Source: Maribacter aestuarii
Lineage (GTDB): Bacteria; Bacteroidota; Bacteroidia; Flavobacteriales; Flavobacteriaceae
Length of the DNA: 64,000 nucleotides
Reading direction: 5' to 3'
Assembly (NCBI RefSeq): GCF_027474845.2
Contig: NZ_CP107031.2
Coordinates: 1,812,501 to 1,876,500 of the forward strand
Under the pieces are notes generated by a model, which worked only from the letters and a program-made list of their open reading frames with translations, was not told the origin of the DNA and did no database searches. Shown here in pieces: positions 9,127 through 18,338 of the stretch; positions within the stretch are counted from its first letter, which is position 1, and each line of letters starts with the position of its first letter. Made by a program: the position numbers and the translations under genes.

Positions 9127-9294
9127 ATGGAAAAGTTAGCTTACGGGCTTTCGCTTTTGATGGTGGTTTATATCGCTTTCTTATACCTAACGGTAAAATT
9201 ACTGGGACAGGATATCTTAAAAGGAAAACACAATTCCTTTTCAATCGTAAAAAAAGAAAAGCGGCCACCGGCAGAGAAACCCATAAAGAAATGA
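9127..9294 (+). CDS. Small single-pass membrane protein, 55 aa, unknown function
   Basis: ATG at 9127 to TGA at 9292-9294. The predicted peptide has one hydrophobic helix (residues ~5-26, GLSLLMVVYIAFLYLTV) followed by a basic, proline-containing cytoplasmic tail ending in KPIKK. This is the usual look of a genuine small inner-membrane protein rather than a random ORF. I do not recognise a family. It lies alone in the 890-bp gap between the divergent arsenosugar-type operon and degP, on the same strand as degP. Confidence 0.4.
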   Translation: MEKLAYGLSLLMVVYIAFLYLTVKLLGQDILKGKHNSFSIVKKEKRPPAEKPIKK

Positions 9295-9305
9295 AAATAG
9301 AAAAT

Positions 9306-9368
9306 TGTCATTTTGACAGCGATTAAAATGTCAAATTTTCATGGTAAAATACATTTATAGTATTTTAC
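9306..9368. promoter_or_regulatory. Inverted-repeat cluster upstream of a small ORF and degP
   Basis: TGTCATTTTGACA (9306-9318) is a near-palindrome; another TGTCA follows at 9329-9333. Then GTAAAATAC (9344-9352) and GTATTTTAC (9360-9368) form a perfect 9-bp inverted repeat around a 7-nt spacer. Such spacing suits an operator or an mRNA hairpin. No regulator is identified. Confidence 0.35.
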
Positions 9369-9374
9369 AAATAA

Positions 9375-9404
9375 TTGATAGATAGTTGTTTAACCTTAAA
9401 TTTA
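9375..9404 (+). promoter_or_regulatory. Candidate Bacteroidota promoter, TTG-N19-TAAATTTA
   Basis: TTG at 9375-9377, a 19-bp spacer and TAAATTTA at 9397-9404, seven of eight positions of TAnnTTTG. Transcription would begin around 9410, at or next to the ATG of the 47-codon ORF (9412), and could read on into degP. Confidence 0.45.
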
Positions 9405-9411
9405 TGTAGTT

Positions 9412-9555
9412 ATGAGCACTTTAGTGAGCTTGCCCAAAAATGATACTGTAAGCGGACCTAGCTTAAATTCTTGGATAGACGAATGGTTAGGTAAGGATAT
9501 CATTTTTAGGTCCAACACCAAGATTAACACAGGAATTACCCTTCCCGCCCTTTAA
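9412..9555 (+). CDS. 47-aa ORF, possible Hsp20 N-terminal remnant
   Basis: ATG at 9412, TAA at 9553-9555. The peptide (core LNSWIDEWLGKDIIFR, then INTGITLPAL) resembles the short N-terminal arm of Bacteroidota small heat-shock proteins, which typically read 'WFDDFFGRD...' and end in a 'PAVNI' start of the alpha-crystallin domain. Here translation stops exactly at that junction and no alpha-crystallin domain follows. It lies 104 bp before degP, another protein-quality gene. It may be a decayed hsp20 fragment or an independent small gene; the similarity is judged by eye. Confidence 0.3.
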   Translation: MSTLVSLPKNDTVSGPSLNSWIDEWLGKDIIFRSNTKINTGITLPAL

Positions 9556-9658
9556 AAAAAGGATATCAACTATTATTACGCACATGTTAACATTAATCGT
9601 CTTAATGGTTTTAAGATGGATGAAGAAAAACAGAATTAATTAAAAATAGATTAGAAAT

Positions 9659-11185
9659 ATGAAAAATGATTTGAATAAACAGAAAGTTTGGAAAATATAT
9701 CTTTTTTCCGCAATTATAGCGCTATTGGTCAGTTTTGGGGCAATAGGAGGTTATCAATTATTAAAAGAGGATCCTATAATAATTCAACAAGTTAGTGGTG
9801 TACAGGGGCATAATGTCTTGTATACCGCAGATAAGGATGGGAACATCAAACCCTTGGACTTTACCGAAACTACTAATAAAGTTTTGGATGCCGTAGTTCA
9901 CATTAGATCCACGCAAACCAGAGGGTATGGTAACATGCAGCAATTTGAACGTCGTCAATTGCCGGATCCTTTCAAAGATTTTTTCGGAGATATGTTCAAG
10001 GAGCAAATCCCCGAGGGAGGAATGCAACCTCAGCCTATGTACGGTACCGGTTCTGGTGTCATCATTAACGAAAACGGTTACATCATCACCAATAATCATG
10101 TCATAGATAATGCAGATGAGGTAGAGGTTACCCTTTATAATAATGAGAGTTATAAGGCAACGGTGATAGGAACAGATCCTACCACAGATTTGGCTCTTTT
10201 GCAGATTAAAGCAGACAACCTGAAGACTATGGCCCTAGTAAACTCAGATGATGTTGAGGTAGGGGAATGGGTATTGGCCGTTGGAAATCCAATGGGACTG
10301 AATTCTACGGTAACCGCAGGTATTGTGAGCGCCAAAGCTAGAAATATCAATATCAACAAGGAAAAATTTGCTGTTGAAAGTTTTATCCAGACAGATGCTG
10401 CCATTAATCCCGGAAATAGTGGTGGTGCTTTGGTGAATCTTGAAGGTAATTTAATAGGAGTAAATACGGCGATTGCGAGTAGGACAGGTACGTATAACGG
10501 TTATGGTTTTGCGGTACCGAGCAATATTGTTACCAAAGTGGTCGAGGACCTTTTAAAATATGGAAGCGTGCAGCGTGGTATGCTGGGCGTTACCATTAGA
10601 ACAATGGATGGTAATTTGGCCAAGGAAAAAGACGTAGACTTTGCAAAGGGCGTTTGGGTAGAAAATGTTGGTGAAGAAAGTGCCGCCGATAAAGCGGGTC
10701 TTGAATCTGGGGATATCATAACCAAAATCGATGATATCGTTATCAACACGTCCCCAAGGTTACAGGAAATTATTGCGGGACACCGACCTGGGGATAAGGT
10801 CGTAGTTACCGTAAACAGAAAAGGAAAGGAAAAGCAATTTGACGTGGTATTGGAGAATTCCAATGGAACCACCGAAATTACGAAGCTCGAGAAAAAGGAA
10901 GTGCTGAACCTGCTTGGAGCCGATTTTGAAACCTTATCCAAGGAGGAGATTAAGAAATTAAATATCGACGGTGGTGTAAAAGTAGCACGGCTTTATCCTG
11001 GTAAAATCCGTAAGGAGACCCAAATGAGGGAAGGCTTTATCATTACCCATATAGATGGTAAGAAAGTGACTGATCTTGATGATATTTCGGAAATGCTCGA
11101 GGATAAAAAAGGTGGTGTTATGTTAGAAGGTATCTATGAAGGGCAACCGGAAAAGCGTTATTATGCCTTTGGAATGGATTCTTAA
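9659..11185 (+). CDS. degP: Periplasmic serine protease/chaperone DegP (HtrA, Do family)
   Basis: 508 residues. One N-terminal signal-anchor helix (~12-32) places the rest in the periplasm. The trypsin-like domain carries the catalytic triad His147 (ITNNHVID), Asp177 (TTDLALLQI) and Ser254 (NPGNSGGAL). Two PDZ domains follow: about 300-395 (RGMLGVTIR ... AADKAGLESGDIITKI) and about 410-505. A Q-rich LA-loop-like insertion around residues 90-125 is typical of DegP. It degrades or refolds damaged envelope proteins. It is transcribed alone, ending in a strong hairpin terminator at 11216; possible operator repeats lie upstream near 9.3 kb. Confidence 0.95.
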   Translation: MKNDLNKQKVWKIYLFSAIIALLVSFGAIGGYQLLKEDPIIIQQVSGVQGHNVLYTADKDGNIKPLDFTETTNKVLDAVVHIRSTQTRGYGNMQQFERRQLPDPFKDFFGDMFKEQIPEGGMQPQPMYGTGSGVIINENGYIITNNHVIDNADEVEVTLYNNESYKATVIGTDPTTDLALLQIKADNLKTMALVNSDDVEVGEWVLAVGNPMGLNSTVTAGIVSAKARNININKEKFAVESFIQTDAAINPGNSGGALVNLEGNLIGVNTAIASRTGTYNGYGFAVPSNIVTKVVEDLLKYGSVQRGMLGVTIRTMDGNLAKEKDVDFAKGVWVENVGEESAADKAGLESGDIITKIDDIVINTSPRLQEIIAGHRPGDKVVVTVNRKGKEKQFDVVLENSNGTTEITKLEKKEVLNLLGADFETLSKEEIKKLNIDGGVKVARLYPGKIRKETQMREGFIITHIDGKKVTDLDDISEMLEDKKGGVMLEGIYEGQPEKRYYAFGMDS

Positions 11186-11215
11186 TCTCATAGATATAAG
11201 GAATAGTTTAATTTT

Positions 11216-11253
11216 GAACCGCACTGTACCTCAACTTCAGTGCGGTTCTTTAA
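11216..11253 (+). terminator. Intrinsic terminator after degP
   Basis: GAACCGCACTG (11216-11226) pairs perfectly with CAGTGCGGTTC (11238-11248) over 11 bp, 11-nt loop, followed by TTTAATTT. It separates degP from the patatin gene. Confidence 0.8.
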
Positions 11254-11264
11254 TTTAAACAACC

Positions 11265-12047
11265 ATGATAACCGATTTACAATCCAAATCTTTAGGCTTG
11301 GTCCTTTCAGGCGGCGGCGTTCGTGGCATGGCCCACATTGGGGTTATTAAAGCCATGGAAGAATTTGGATTAAACGCCCATGTTGTTGCCGGAAGTAGTG
11401 TGGGAGCTTTAGTGGGGGCATTATATGCGAACGGAAATACAGTTGACGATATGCTGCGGTTCTTTAAGGAAACACCCTTGTTCAAATACAATTTCTTTGC
11501 CTTGGCAAAACCGGGACTTATAGATACGGAGCGCTATATCGATATTTTTAAGGCCTATTTCCCGCATGATAGTTTCGAATCCTTAAAGAAAACGCTACAT
11601 GTTGTTGCCACCAATCTTGAACTTGGCGAGGAAGAATTCATTACGAAGGGAGAATTGATAAAACCGTTGCTGGCATCGGCGGCATTACCACCCGTCTTTA
11701 GCCCAGTCAGTTATAAGGGAATGCTGTATGCCGATGGTGGGATTATGAACAACTTTCCCGCGGAACCGGTGTTTGATAGGGCAGAATATGTGATTGGAAG
11801 TAATGTTTCCCTTGTTTCCAAACTTCAGAGGAAGGACTTAAATAATTCCATTCAGCTAACCGGTCGCGTAACGGGCTTAATGATTTATGCCATCAATAGG
11901 GAGAAAATAGCGAAATGCGATTTGGTCTTTGAACCCAAAGAGTTGGAAAAAATCGGAATTTTTGATAGAAAAGGTATTGAAAAAGCCTACGCCTTGGGAT
12001 ATGAGACGGCTGTAAATCAATTTGAGCTCATGAATGCCAAGCAGTAG
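11265..12047 (+). CDS. Patatin-like phospholipase (RssA type)
   Basis: 260-residue soluble protein with the patatin hallmarks: oxyanion-hole glycine run SGGGVRGMAHIG (15-26), nucleophile Ser45 in GSSVG, and the catalytic Asp157 in YADGGIMNNFP. The Ser-Asp dyad is intact, so acyl-hydrolase activity on phospholipids is expected. Length is typical of cytoplasmic bacterial patatins without membrane domains. It follows the degP terminator by a few bases and converges on the PaaE-like gene, so it seems monocistronic. Confidence 0.88.
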   Translation: MITDLQSKSLGLVLSGGGVRGMAHIGVIKAMEEFGLNAHVVAGSSVGALVGALYANGNTVDDMLRFFKETPLFKYNFFALAKPGLIDTERYIDIFKAYFPHDSFESLKKTLHVVATNLELGEEEFITKGELIKPLLASAALPPVFSPVSYKGMLYADGGIMNNFPAEPVFDRAEYVIGSNVSLVSKLQRKDLNNSIQLTGRVTGLMIYAINREKIAKCDLVFEPKELEKIGIFDRKGIEKAYALGYETAVNQFELMNAKQ

Positions 12048-12066
12048 ACTGAATCAGAAATTCTAC

Positions 12067-13116
12067 CTAAACATCATCATAATCCACCTTTAAAGTAGGA
12101 GTTATGGGATGCGCTTGGCAGGTAAGAATAAAGCCATCGGCTATTTCCCCATCCGTTAAAATCTGGTTCTTTACCATCTCGGCCTTGCCTTCCGTAACTC
12201 TCGCAATACAACTACTACAAACCCCACCTTGGCAAGAATAGGGAGCATCAATATTTTCTTTGAGTACGGCATCTAACACCAATGTACTTTTGTCCATGGT
12301 CAATTGAAATTCCTCATCATCAAGGACAACGGTAAGGTTCGTTTGCCCTTCTACGGCAATGGGCATTTCATCTTTAATTTCTGTAGGGGTAAAGAGCTCA
12401 AAATGAATATCGTCTTTGGGCACCTCATTGTCCACTAAGGTATCCGTCACCAAATGGATCATTTTCTCGGGACCACATAGGTAGTAGCCATTAAAGGATA
12501 GGTTCTTATGCTTGTTCTTAAGGGCATAGTTGACGGTTGCGGTATCAATCCTACCAAACAAAGCCTCTTCTTCTTTGGTCTGACTATTGGTGAAATAAAC
12601 AAAAAACCTATTGGTATAATCCAGTTCCAGTTTTACCAAATCTATATAAAACATGGTTTCTTCGTATGACTTATTTCCATAGACCAGCACGAATTTATTC
12701 TTAGGATTGGCATCCATAACACTTTTGGCAATACTCATAATGGGTGTTATTCCACTGCCAGCGGCAAAAGCAGCTATGTTTTGTTCCGTATTTGAAGGTT
12801 TAAACACAAACCGGCCTTCCGGTGGCATGACCTCCAAAACATCCCCAACTTGAAGTTTAGTATTGGCGTAATCCGAGAATCCGCCTTTATCCACCTTTTT
12901 TATGCCAATAGTTATATCTGCTGCTTTCGGAGAGGAACTAATGGAATAGGCTCGTCGCAGTTCTTTCCCTTTAATTTCTTTTTTTATGGTGATGTACTGT
13001 CCGGCGGTAAAAGCAAAGGTCTGGATGTATTCCTTGGGAATAATTAAGGTTACGGCAACGGAACTAGGGGTTAACTTTCTTATTGACTTTACCGTTAGGG
13101 CATAAAAATCTGCCAT
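12067..13116 (-). CDS. PaaE-like ferredoxin:NAD(P) oxidoreductase with C-terminal 2Fe-2S domain
   Basis: 349 residues in three modules: an FAD-binding barrel (about 1-105, with RRAYSISS for FAD), an NAD(P)-binding Rossmann domain (about 110-235, AAGSGITPIMS and the C-terminal CGPEKMI) and a plant-type ferredoxin domain (about 260-349) with cluster ligands in YSCQGGVCSSC and the distal LTCQAHP. This is the reductase architecture of PaaE and HcnR-like proteins. No other phenylacetate genes are near, so its electron acceptor is unclear; in flavobacteria such genes are often alone and may serve desaturases or hydroxylases. A TAATTTTG element at 13149-13142 (minus strand) may be its -7 box. Confidence 0.85.
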   Translation of the reverse strand: MADFYALTVKSIRKLTPSSVAVTLIIPKEYIQTFAFTAGQYITIKKEIKGKELRRAYSISSSPKAADITIGIKKVDKGGFSDYANTKLQVGDVLEVMPPEGRFVFKPSNTEQNIAAFAAGSGITPIMSIAKSVMDANPKNKFVLVYGNKSYEETMFYIDLVKLELDYTNRFFVYFTNSQTKEEEALFGRIDTATVNYALKNKHKNLSFNGYYLCGPEKMIHLVTDTLVDNEVPKDDIHFELFTPTEIKDEMPIAVEGQTNLTVVLDDEEFQLTMDKSTLVLDAVLKENIDAPYSCQGGVCSSCIARVTEGKAEMVKNQILTDGEIADGFILTCQAHPITPTLKVDYDDV

Positions 13117-13256
13117 ATTTCTTCTTCTTTAGAATGGAACGCAAAATTACGCATTGGACTAGGGATAAAAAATTGCATTTTGAAAAAAAATGACTTCCTT
13201 GTAACAAAATCAATTTTCACGATACCAATTACCTGTAATAACGTAAACCAACCCTA

Positions 13257-14726
13257 ATGTTCAAAAAATTTCTAGGACTTCAATGGAAGTCGTTCTTTAG
13301 ATCCGCCAATTTTGGAAAAAGTCTAGGAGTAAAAATCATCATGGGTTTTTTTGGATTTATCATGCTGCTGTACCTTTTAGCAGCAGGAGGGGGGATGTAC
13401 TTTATCCTAAGGAAAATTTTTCCCGATCAAAATCCTATGTGGATTATAGGACAGTATTTTATCTATTGGATATTAATAGAGCTTTTTCTGCGGTATTTTA
13501 TGCAAAAACTACCGGTGATGGATATAAAACCTTTCTTAGCCACTCCAGTAAAGAAAAGCGCCATTGCCCACTACATCTTGGGCCGTTCTGCAGCCTCGGT
13601 TTATAATTTACTTTCCTTGTTCTTTTTTGTGCCTTTTGCCATCGTTCTCATGTTCAATGGCTATCCCGCTTTGAACGTGTTGCTGTGGGTGGTCGCTATA
13701 TTTGCGATTGTCCTTTGTGTTAATTATGTCAACTTATTGATCAATAAAAATGACAAGGCATTAATAGCTATCGTTAGCATTCTTTTGGTAGGATATGCGC
13801 TAGACTATTTTCAGGTTTTTTCGGTGAAGGAATTTTTCGGACCTATGTTTCACGCGCTATATGCCTATCCCGTAACGGTCCTTATTCCTTTAGGCTTGGC
13901 GGTCCTAGTTTATTATGTTAACTATAAATTTTTGAGGGATAAGATTTATTTGGATGCCAGTTTAAGAACAAAAGCCAAGGAGGCCAATACTTCCGATTTG
14001 GCTTGGACCAAACGGTTCGGGGAATTGGGTACTTTTCTACAATTGGACTTAAAAATGATATGGCGCAATAAAAGAACCAAATCGCAGGTGTTCATTTCTC
14101 TTCTTTTTGTGTTCTACGGATTGATATTTTATACCCAAGATATCTATGCGGAGATGATGCCCATGAAAGCCTTTTTAGGCGTGTTTATGACGGGGATATT
14201 TTTGAGCAATTTTGGTCAGTTTATCCCGGCCTGGGATAGCAGCTATTATTCCATGATGATGTCTCAAAATATTCCTTTACGCAAGTATTTGGAGTCGAAG
14301 GCGATGTTGATATCTGTTAGTGTAGTTGTCATGTTCCTACTTACCATACCCTATGTTTACTTTGGTTGGGAGGCATTGGCTATTAATCTGGCATGCGCAT
14401 TGTATAATTTAGGAGTAAATATACCGGTCATTTTATTTTTTGGCTCATTTAATAAAAAAAGGATAGAATTGGATCAAAGTCCATTCGGGAATATGCAAGG
14501 TACCAGTGCCACACAGTTCTTGATTATGTTACCCGTTCTTGTGTTGCCAATTATACTGTTTACTATATTTTATTATCTCATCTCTTTTGAGGTTGCCGTA
14601 ATTGTTCTTTCCGTACTGGGGATTATCGGCTTCGCCATGAAAAACTATTTATTGAACCTGATAACCGAACAGTACAGAAGAAAGAAATACGGGATGATTG
14701 CTGGTTTTAAACAAAAGAATGGCTAA
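13257..14726 (+). CDS. DUF5687 membrane protein (ABC-2-like permease)
   Basis: 489 residues with roughly ten to twelve hydrophobic helices and a loop around residues 240-275 (LDASLRTKAKEANTSDLAWTK) of the kind that separates the two halves of ABC-2-type permeases. It matches the DUF5687 family known almost only from Bacteroidota. The next gene, 35 bp downstream, encodes its likely ATPase, so the pair forms an exporter of unknown substrate. Starts with ATG at 13257 after a short AT-rich leader; no strong promoter motif is visible. Confidence 0.8.
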   Translation: MFKKFLGLQWKSFFRSANFGKSLGVKIIMGFFGFIMLLYLLAAGGGMYFILRKIFPDQNPMWIIGQYFIYWILIELFLRYFMQKLPVMDIKPFLATPVKKSAIAHYILGRSAASVYNLLSLFFFVPFAIVLMFNGYPALNVLLWVVAIFAIVLCVNYVNLLINKNDKALIAIVSILLVGYALDYFQVFSVKEFFGPMFHALYAYPVTVLIPLGLAVLVYYVNYKFLRDKIYLDASLRTKAKEANTSDLAWTKRFGELGTFLQLDLKMIWRNKRTKSQVFISLLFVFYGLIFYTQDIYAEMMPMKAFLGVFMTGIFLSNFGQFIPAWDSSYYSMMMSQNIPLRKYLESKAMLISVSVVVMFLLTIPYVYFGWEALAINLACALYNLGVNIPVILFFGSFNKKRIELDQSPFGNMQGTSATQFLIMLPVLVLPIILFTIFYYLISFEVAVIVLSVLGIIGFAMKNYLLNLITEQYRRKKYGMIAGFKQKNG

Positions 14727-14761
14727 TCCAAAATAATTAATACGCAAATTGAAATTATACT

Positions 14762-15457
14762 ATGATAATAACTGAGAACCTAACAAAAAAGTACGGTAAA
14801 CAAACCGTCTTGAATATAGAGCATTTGAAAATTCCCAGGGGGCAGAGCTTTGGTTTGGTGGGAAATAACGGTGCTGGGAAAACAACTTTTTTCAGCTTAC
14901 TGTTGGACCTTATTCAACCCACTTCCGGTCATATTATCAATAATGAGGTGCAGGTAAACACGAGCGAAGCCTGGAAACCGTTTACATCCTCCTTCATAGA
15001 TGAAACCTTTTTAATCGGGTATTTGACGCCTGAGGAGTACTTTTATTTTATTGGGGACCTAAGGGGGGCCAATAAAGCCGATGTTGACGCGCTCCTAGGG
15101 CAGTTTTCGGATTTTTTTCATGGAGAGATTTTGGGTCAAAAGAAATACCTGAGGGATTTATCCAAAGGGAATCAGAAAAAGGCCGGAATAGTGGCCTCCT
15201 TTATCGGAAACCCGCAAGTAGTTGTTTTGGATGAACCTTTTGCCAATTTAGATCCTACTACACAAATACGTCTTAAGGCAATTATAAAAGACCTAGCCAA
15301 TAAACAGGATGTTACCGTGTTGGTATCCAGTCATGATTTGATACACGTTACGGAGGTCTGTGAACGTATCGTGGTACTGAATAAAGGTGAAGTAGTGAAG
15401 GACATTGAAACCTCAACGGAAACACTAAGGGAATTGGAAACTTTCTTTGCTGGGTAA
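14762..15457 (+). CDS. ABC transporter ATP-binding protein
   Basis: 231 residues, a single ABC ATPase domain. Walker A GNNGAGKTT (about 34-42), a signature reading LSKGNQKK instead of LSGGQ (about 139-146), Walker B VVVLDEPF followed by ANLDP, and the switch histidine in VSSHD are all visible. The LSKGNQ signature is typical of the ABC-2 drug/antibiotic export subfamily. It powers the DUF5687 permease encoded directly upstream. A hairpin terminator closes the unit at 15512. Confidence 0.88.
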   Translation: MIITENLTKKYGKQTVLNIEHLKIPRGQSFGLVGNNGAGKTTFFSLLLDLIQPTSGHIINNEVQVNTSEAWKPFTSSFIDETFLIGYLTPEEYFYFIGDLRGANKADVDALLGQFSDFFHGEILGQKKYLRDLSKGNQKKAGIVASFIGNPQVVVLDEPFANLDPTTQIRLKAIIKDLANKQDVTVLVSSHDLIHVTEVCERIVVLNKGEVVKDIETSTETLRELETFFAG

Positions 15458-15511
15458 AGCATCAAGCACATGTACTTCGTGCACTTTATCAATTTGTAAT
15501 AAAATTACCTT

Positions 15512-15537
15512 AAACCGACTCATCAGTCGGTTTTTGG
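15512..15537 (+). terminator. Intrinsic terminator after the ABC exporter operon
   Basis: AAACCGACT (15512-15520), loop CATC, AGTCGGTTT, then T residues: a 9-bp stem with a U-tract. Confidence 0.75.
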
Positions 15538-15779
15538 GTTTAGAATCTTAAACAGCATCCATTTTCCTATCGATGCGTATCGTAATAGTATCGTTAAGCC
15601 GCATTAACAACGGTGTTTGATCGATAAAAGACAGGTTAAGCAAACCGGCTAGTCGGTAATTTACGATAGTTACGAGTTTACACTTTCCCATTTACCTTGA
15701 ATAAATTCACCTTTTACCGATGAACTACATAATAATATGGCTGTTTTTAAGTTAACCATACATACGTATACACTTTATT
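15538..15779. other. Intergenic region before sprE, no gene seen
   Basis: The gap between the ABC ATPase and sprE is 322 bp including the terminator above. The remainder is AT-rich with no coding-looking frame and no tRNA shape. The only repeat-like element is ACCGGCTAGTCGGT at 15644-15657, a partial palindrome whose first 12 bases recur at 8873-8884. Confidence 0.5.
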
Positions 15780-18335
15780 TTGAAGGTTCAACTCAGATAC
15801 ATTTTTGCCATACTTTTTGGAACGTTGCTTTTTAATGCCTGCTCGGTAAAAAAGGACAAATTCATTAACCGTAATTGGCACGCATTAAACACCAAGTACA
15901 ATACCTTGTACAATGGTAATATCGCATTTGAGGAAGGAAGGACAACCCTTAATGATTCATATCAAGATGATTATTGGGAAATCCTGCCCGTTGAACGCTT
16001 GGAAGTTTCCGGGGAAATAAAACTGGATTCAGAGGACAATAACCCCAATTTTCTAATAGCCGAAGAAAAGGCGACCAAAGCCATTCAGCGCCATAGTATG
16101 GACATTAAGGACATAGAGCGCAACCCGCAAACGGACGAAGCCTTTCTTTTATTAGGGAAAGCCCGTTATTTTGACGAGCGTTATATTCCTGCCCTAGAAG
16201 CATTCAACTATATTCTCAACAAATATTACGAAAGTGACAAGCTGAACGAAGCCAATATATGGCGGGAAAAAGTAAACATTCGATTACAAAACGAGGATTT
16301 AGCCATTAAGAATTTGAAGCGCCTTATAAGACTAGAACAATTAGAGGATCAAGAATATGCGGATGCCCGTGCCATGATGGCCCAAGCCTACATTAATCTC
16401 AATATTCCGGATACCGCACTCCAAAACCTAAAAATAGCTTCTTATTATACCAAGAAGAACCCGGAGAAGGGACGGTACTACTATATCATTGGGCAATTAT
16501 ACAATCAGTTGGGCCATAAGGACAGCGCCAACTATGCCTTTGATAAGGTCATCGATTTGAATAGGAAATCACCACGCGTTTACATGATCAATGCGGAAAT
16601 TCAGAAATTAAAAAATACAGCACTTACTGCTGAAAATCAGGAGGAAATGCTCGAATACCTAACCGATTTGGAAGAAAACAGGGAAAATAGGCCTTTCTTG
16701 GATAAAATATACAGGCAGGTAGCGGAGTTTCATTTGGATCAAGGGTCGGATAGCCTGGCCTTGGCCTATTTTAATAAATCGCTTCGGGCTACCCGGAACG
16801 AACCCAAGTTAAATGCACTCAACTACGAAAATTTGGCCGAGTATAATTTTGACCAAAATGGGTACAAGGTCGCTGGGGCATATTATGATAGTGTTTTGAC
16901 CAATTTAAATGAGAACGCTAAAAAATATAGGTCTATTAAAAAGAAGTTGGACAATCTGGAAGATGTTATAAAATACGAAGATATCGTCCAGTATGCAGAT
17001 AGTGTTATAACGGTCTACGAATTACCCAAGGATGACCAAATTGCTTATTACGAAAATCATATCCAAAAATTAAAGGAGGAGCAGGAGGCTTCCCAGAAAA
17101 AAGAAAAGGATAAGATTACGGCAGGTTTTGCGGCATTCTCCAAAAGTAAAGGTGGTAAGGAGAACAAGGGAAAGTTCTATTTTTATAATATTACTAGTTT
17201 GGGTTACGGTCAGAATGAGTTTAAGAACAGATGGGGTAACCGGGAGTTGGCAGACGATTGGCGTTGGTCCAATAAAGCGGTTTCCAGTTTTTCCGAAGCT
17301 ACTGGGGCTCCCGTAGTATCCGGTACGGAAATTGACGTTCTTCCTACCGAGGATGAGAAGTTTTCCTTAGCGTATTACATGGACAGGATTCCCACGGAAA
17401 TCACTATAATCGATAGCTTAAAAACGGAACGGAATTTCGCCAATTATCAATTGGGGCTTATTTATAAGGAGAAGTTTAAAGAGAACCTTTTAGCCGTAGA
17501 AAAGTTGGAAAAGGTATTAGCTTCAAACCCAGAGGAGCGTTTGGTCTTGCCATCAAAGTACAATCTGTATAAGATATATGAGGAAGTGGGTAGTCCATTA
17601 ATGGCTTCGATGAAAGCGGATATTATCGCCAACCACAGGAATTCTCGTTATGCGGAAATTTTACTGAATCCACAAGCTGTATTATCGGATAATTCCGATA
17701 GTCCGGAAAGGAGGTATGAAGAATTATTCAAAAAATTTAATAATCAGGAGTTCTTAGAAGTAATTACCGGTGCGGAAGCAAATATTAATAGATATACCGG
17801 AGACCCTATCGTCCCAAAGTTTGAGATGTTGAAGGCCAATGCCATAGGTAGGCTACAGGGATTCAATGACTTCAAGGAAGCTTTGAACTATGTGGCGCTG
17901 ACCTATCCCAATAATCCCGAAGGGAAAAAGGCCGAACAGATGGTTGCCGAACAGTTACCAAAACTAGAACCAAAGGATTTTTCACCGGAAACAGATTCCA
18001 AAGGAACCTCCAATTGGAAAGTAGTTTTCCCCTTTAAGAGAAGCAATAATGAGAAAGCCTTAAAGTTGATGGAACTGCTGGAAAAATCCATTACGGATTT
18101 AAGATATAAGAATACGGTATCCAAGGATATCTATGATTTGGAAAATCAATTTGTAGTGGTGCACGGATTTAAGTCCAAGGACTTTGCCCTTGGCTACTCC
18201 GAGCTATTAAAAAACAATAAGGATTATAAGGTTGCTAATGAGAATTTTGTAATTTTATCGGAGAACTATAAGATTGTTCAAGTGCACAAGAACATATCGG
18301 ATTATAGAGATACACTTTTAACCCCAAAACCATGA
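15780..18335 (+). CDS. sprE: Type IX secretion/gliding motility lipoprotein SprE (PorW)
   Basis: 851 residues, TPR-rich lipoprotein. Signal peptide with lipobox LFNAC (Cys21), then the conserved NRNWHALNTKYNTLYNGNIAFEEG segment of SprE/PorW. Several TPR units follow (for example around residues 115-150, 190-260 and 320-370), and the C-terminal part after residue ~560 has a further helical-repeat section. The start is TTG at 15780-15782; no in-frame ATG is better placed. In Flavobacterium this protein is needed for SprB secretion and gliding, and in Porphyromonas it links the type IX secretion rings to other components. It is followed by the bactofilin gene after 3 bp. Confidence 0.88.
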   Translation: MKVQLRYIFAILFGTLLFNACSVKKDKFINRNWHALNTKYNTLYNGNIAFEEGRTTLNDSYQDDYWEILPVERLEVSGEIKLDSEDNNPNFLIAEEKATKAIQRHSMDIKDIERNPQTDEAFLLLGKARYFDERYIPALEAFNYILNKYYESDKLNEANIWREKVNIRLQNEDLAIKNLKRLIRLEQLEDQEYADARAMMAQAYINLNIPDTALQNLKIASYYTKKNPEKGRYYYIIGQLYNQLGHKDSANYAFDKVIDLNRKSPRVYMINAEIQKLKNTALTAENQEEMLEYLTDLEENRENRPFLDKIYRQVAEFHLDQGSDSLALAYFNKSLRATRNEPKLNALNYENLAEYNFDQNGYKVAGAYYDSVLTNLNENAKKYRSIKKKLDNLEDVIKYEDIVQYADSVITVYELPKDDQIAYYENHIQKLKEEQEASQKKEKDKITAGFAAFSKSKGGKENKGKFYFYNITSLGYGQNEFKNRWGNRELADDWRWSNKAVSSFSEATGAPVVSGTEIDVLPTEDEKFSLAYYMDRIPTEITIIDSLKTERNFANYQLGLIYKEKFKENLLAVEKLEKVLASNPEERLVLPSKYNLYKIYEEVGSPLMASMKADIIANHRNSRYAEILLNPQAVLSDNSDSPERRYEELFKKFNNQEFLEVITGAEANINRYTGDPIVPKFEMLKANAIGRLQGFNDFKEALNYVALTYPNNPEGKKAEQMVAEQLPKLEPKDFSPETDSKGTSNWKVVFPFKRSNNEKALKLMELLEKSITDLRYKNTVSKDIYDLENQFVVVHGFKSKDFALGYSELLKNNKDYKVANENFVILSENYKIVQVHKNISDYRDTLLTPKP

Positions 18336-18338
18336 GTA

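Noticed and set aside
15538..15779. Search for a tRNA or small RNA in the larger gaps (also 8768-9126, 38765-38923, 45870-46113 and 60400-60693)
   Set aside because: No cloverleaf, CCA end or other known RNA shape could be seen; reported as empty.
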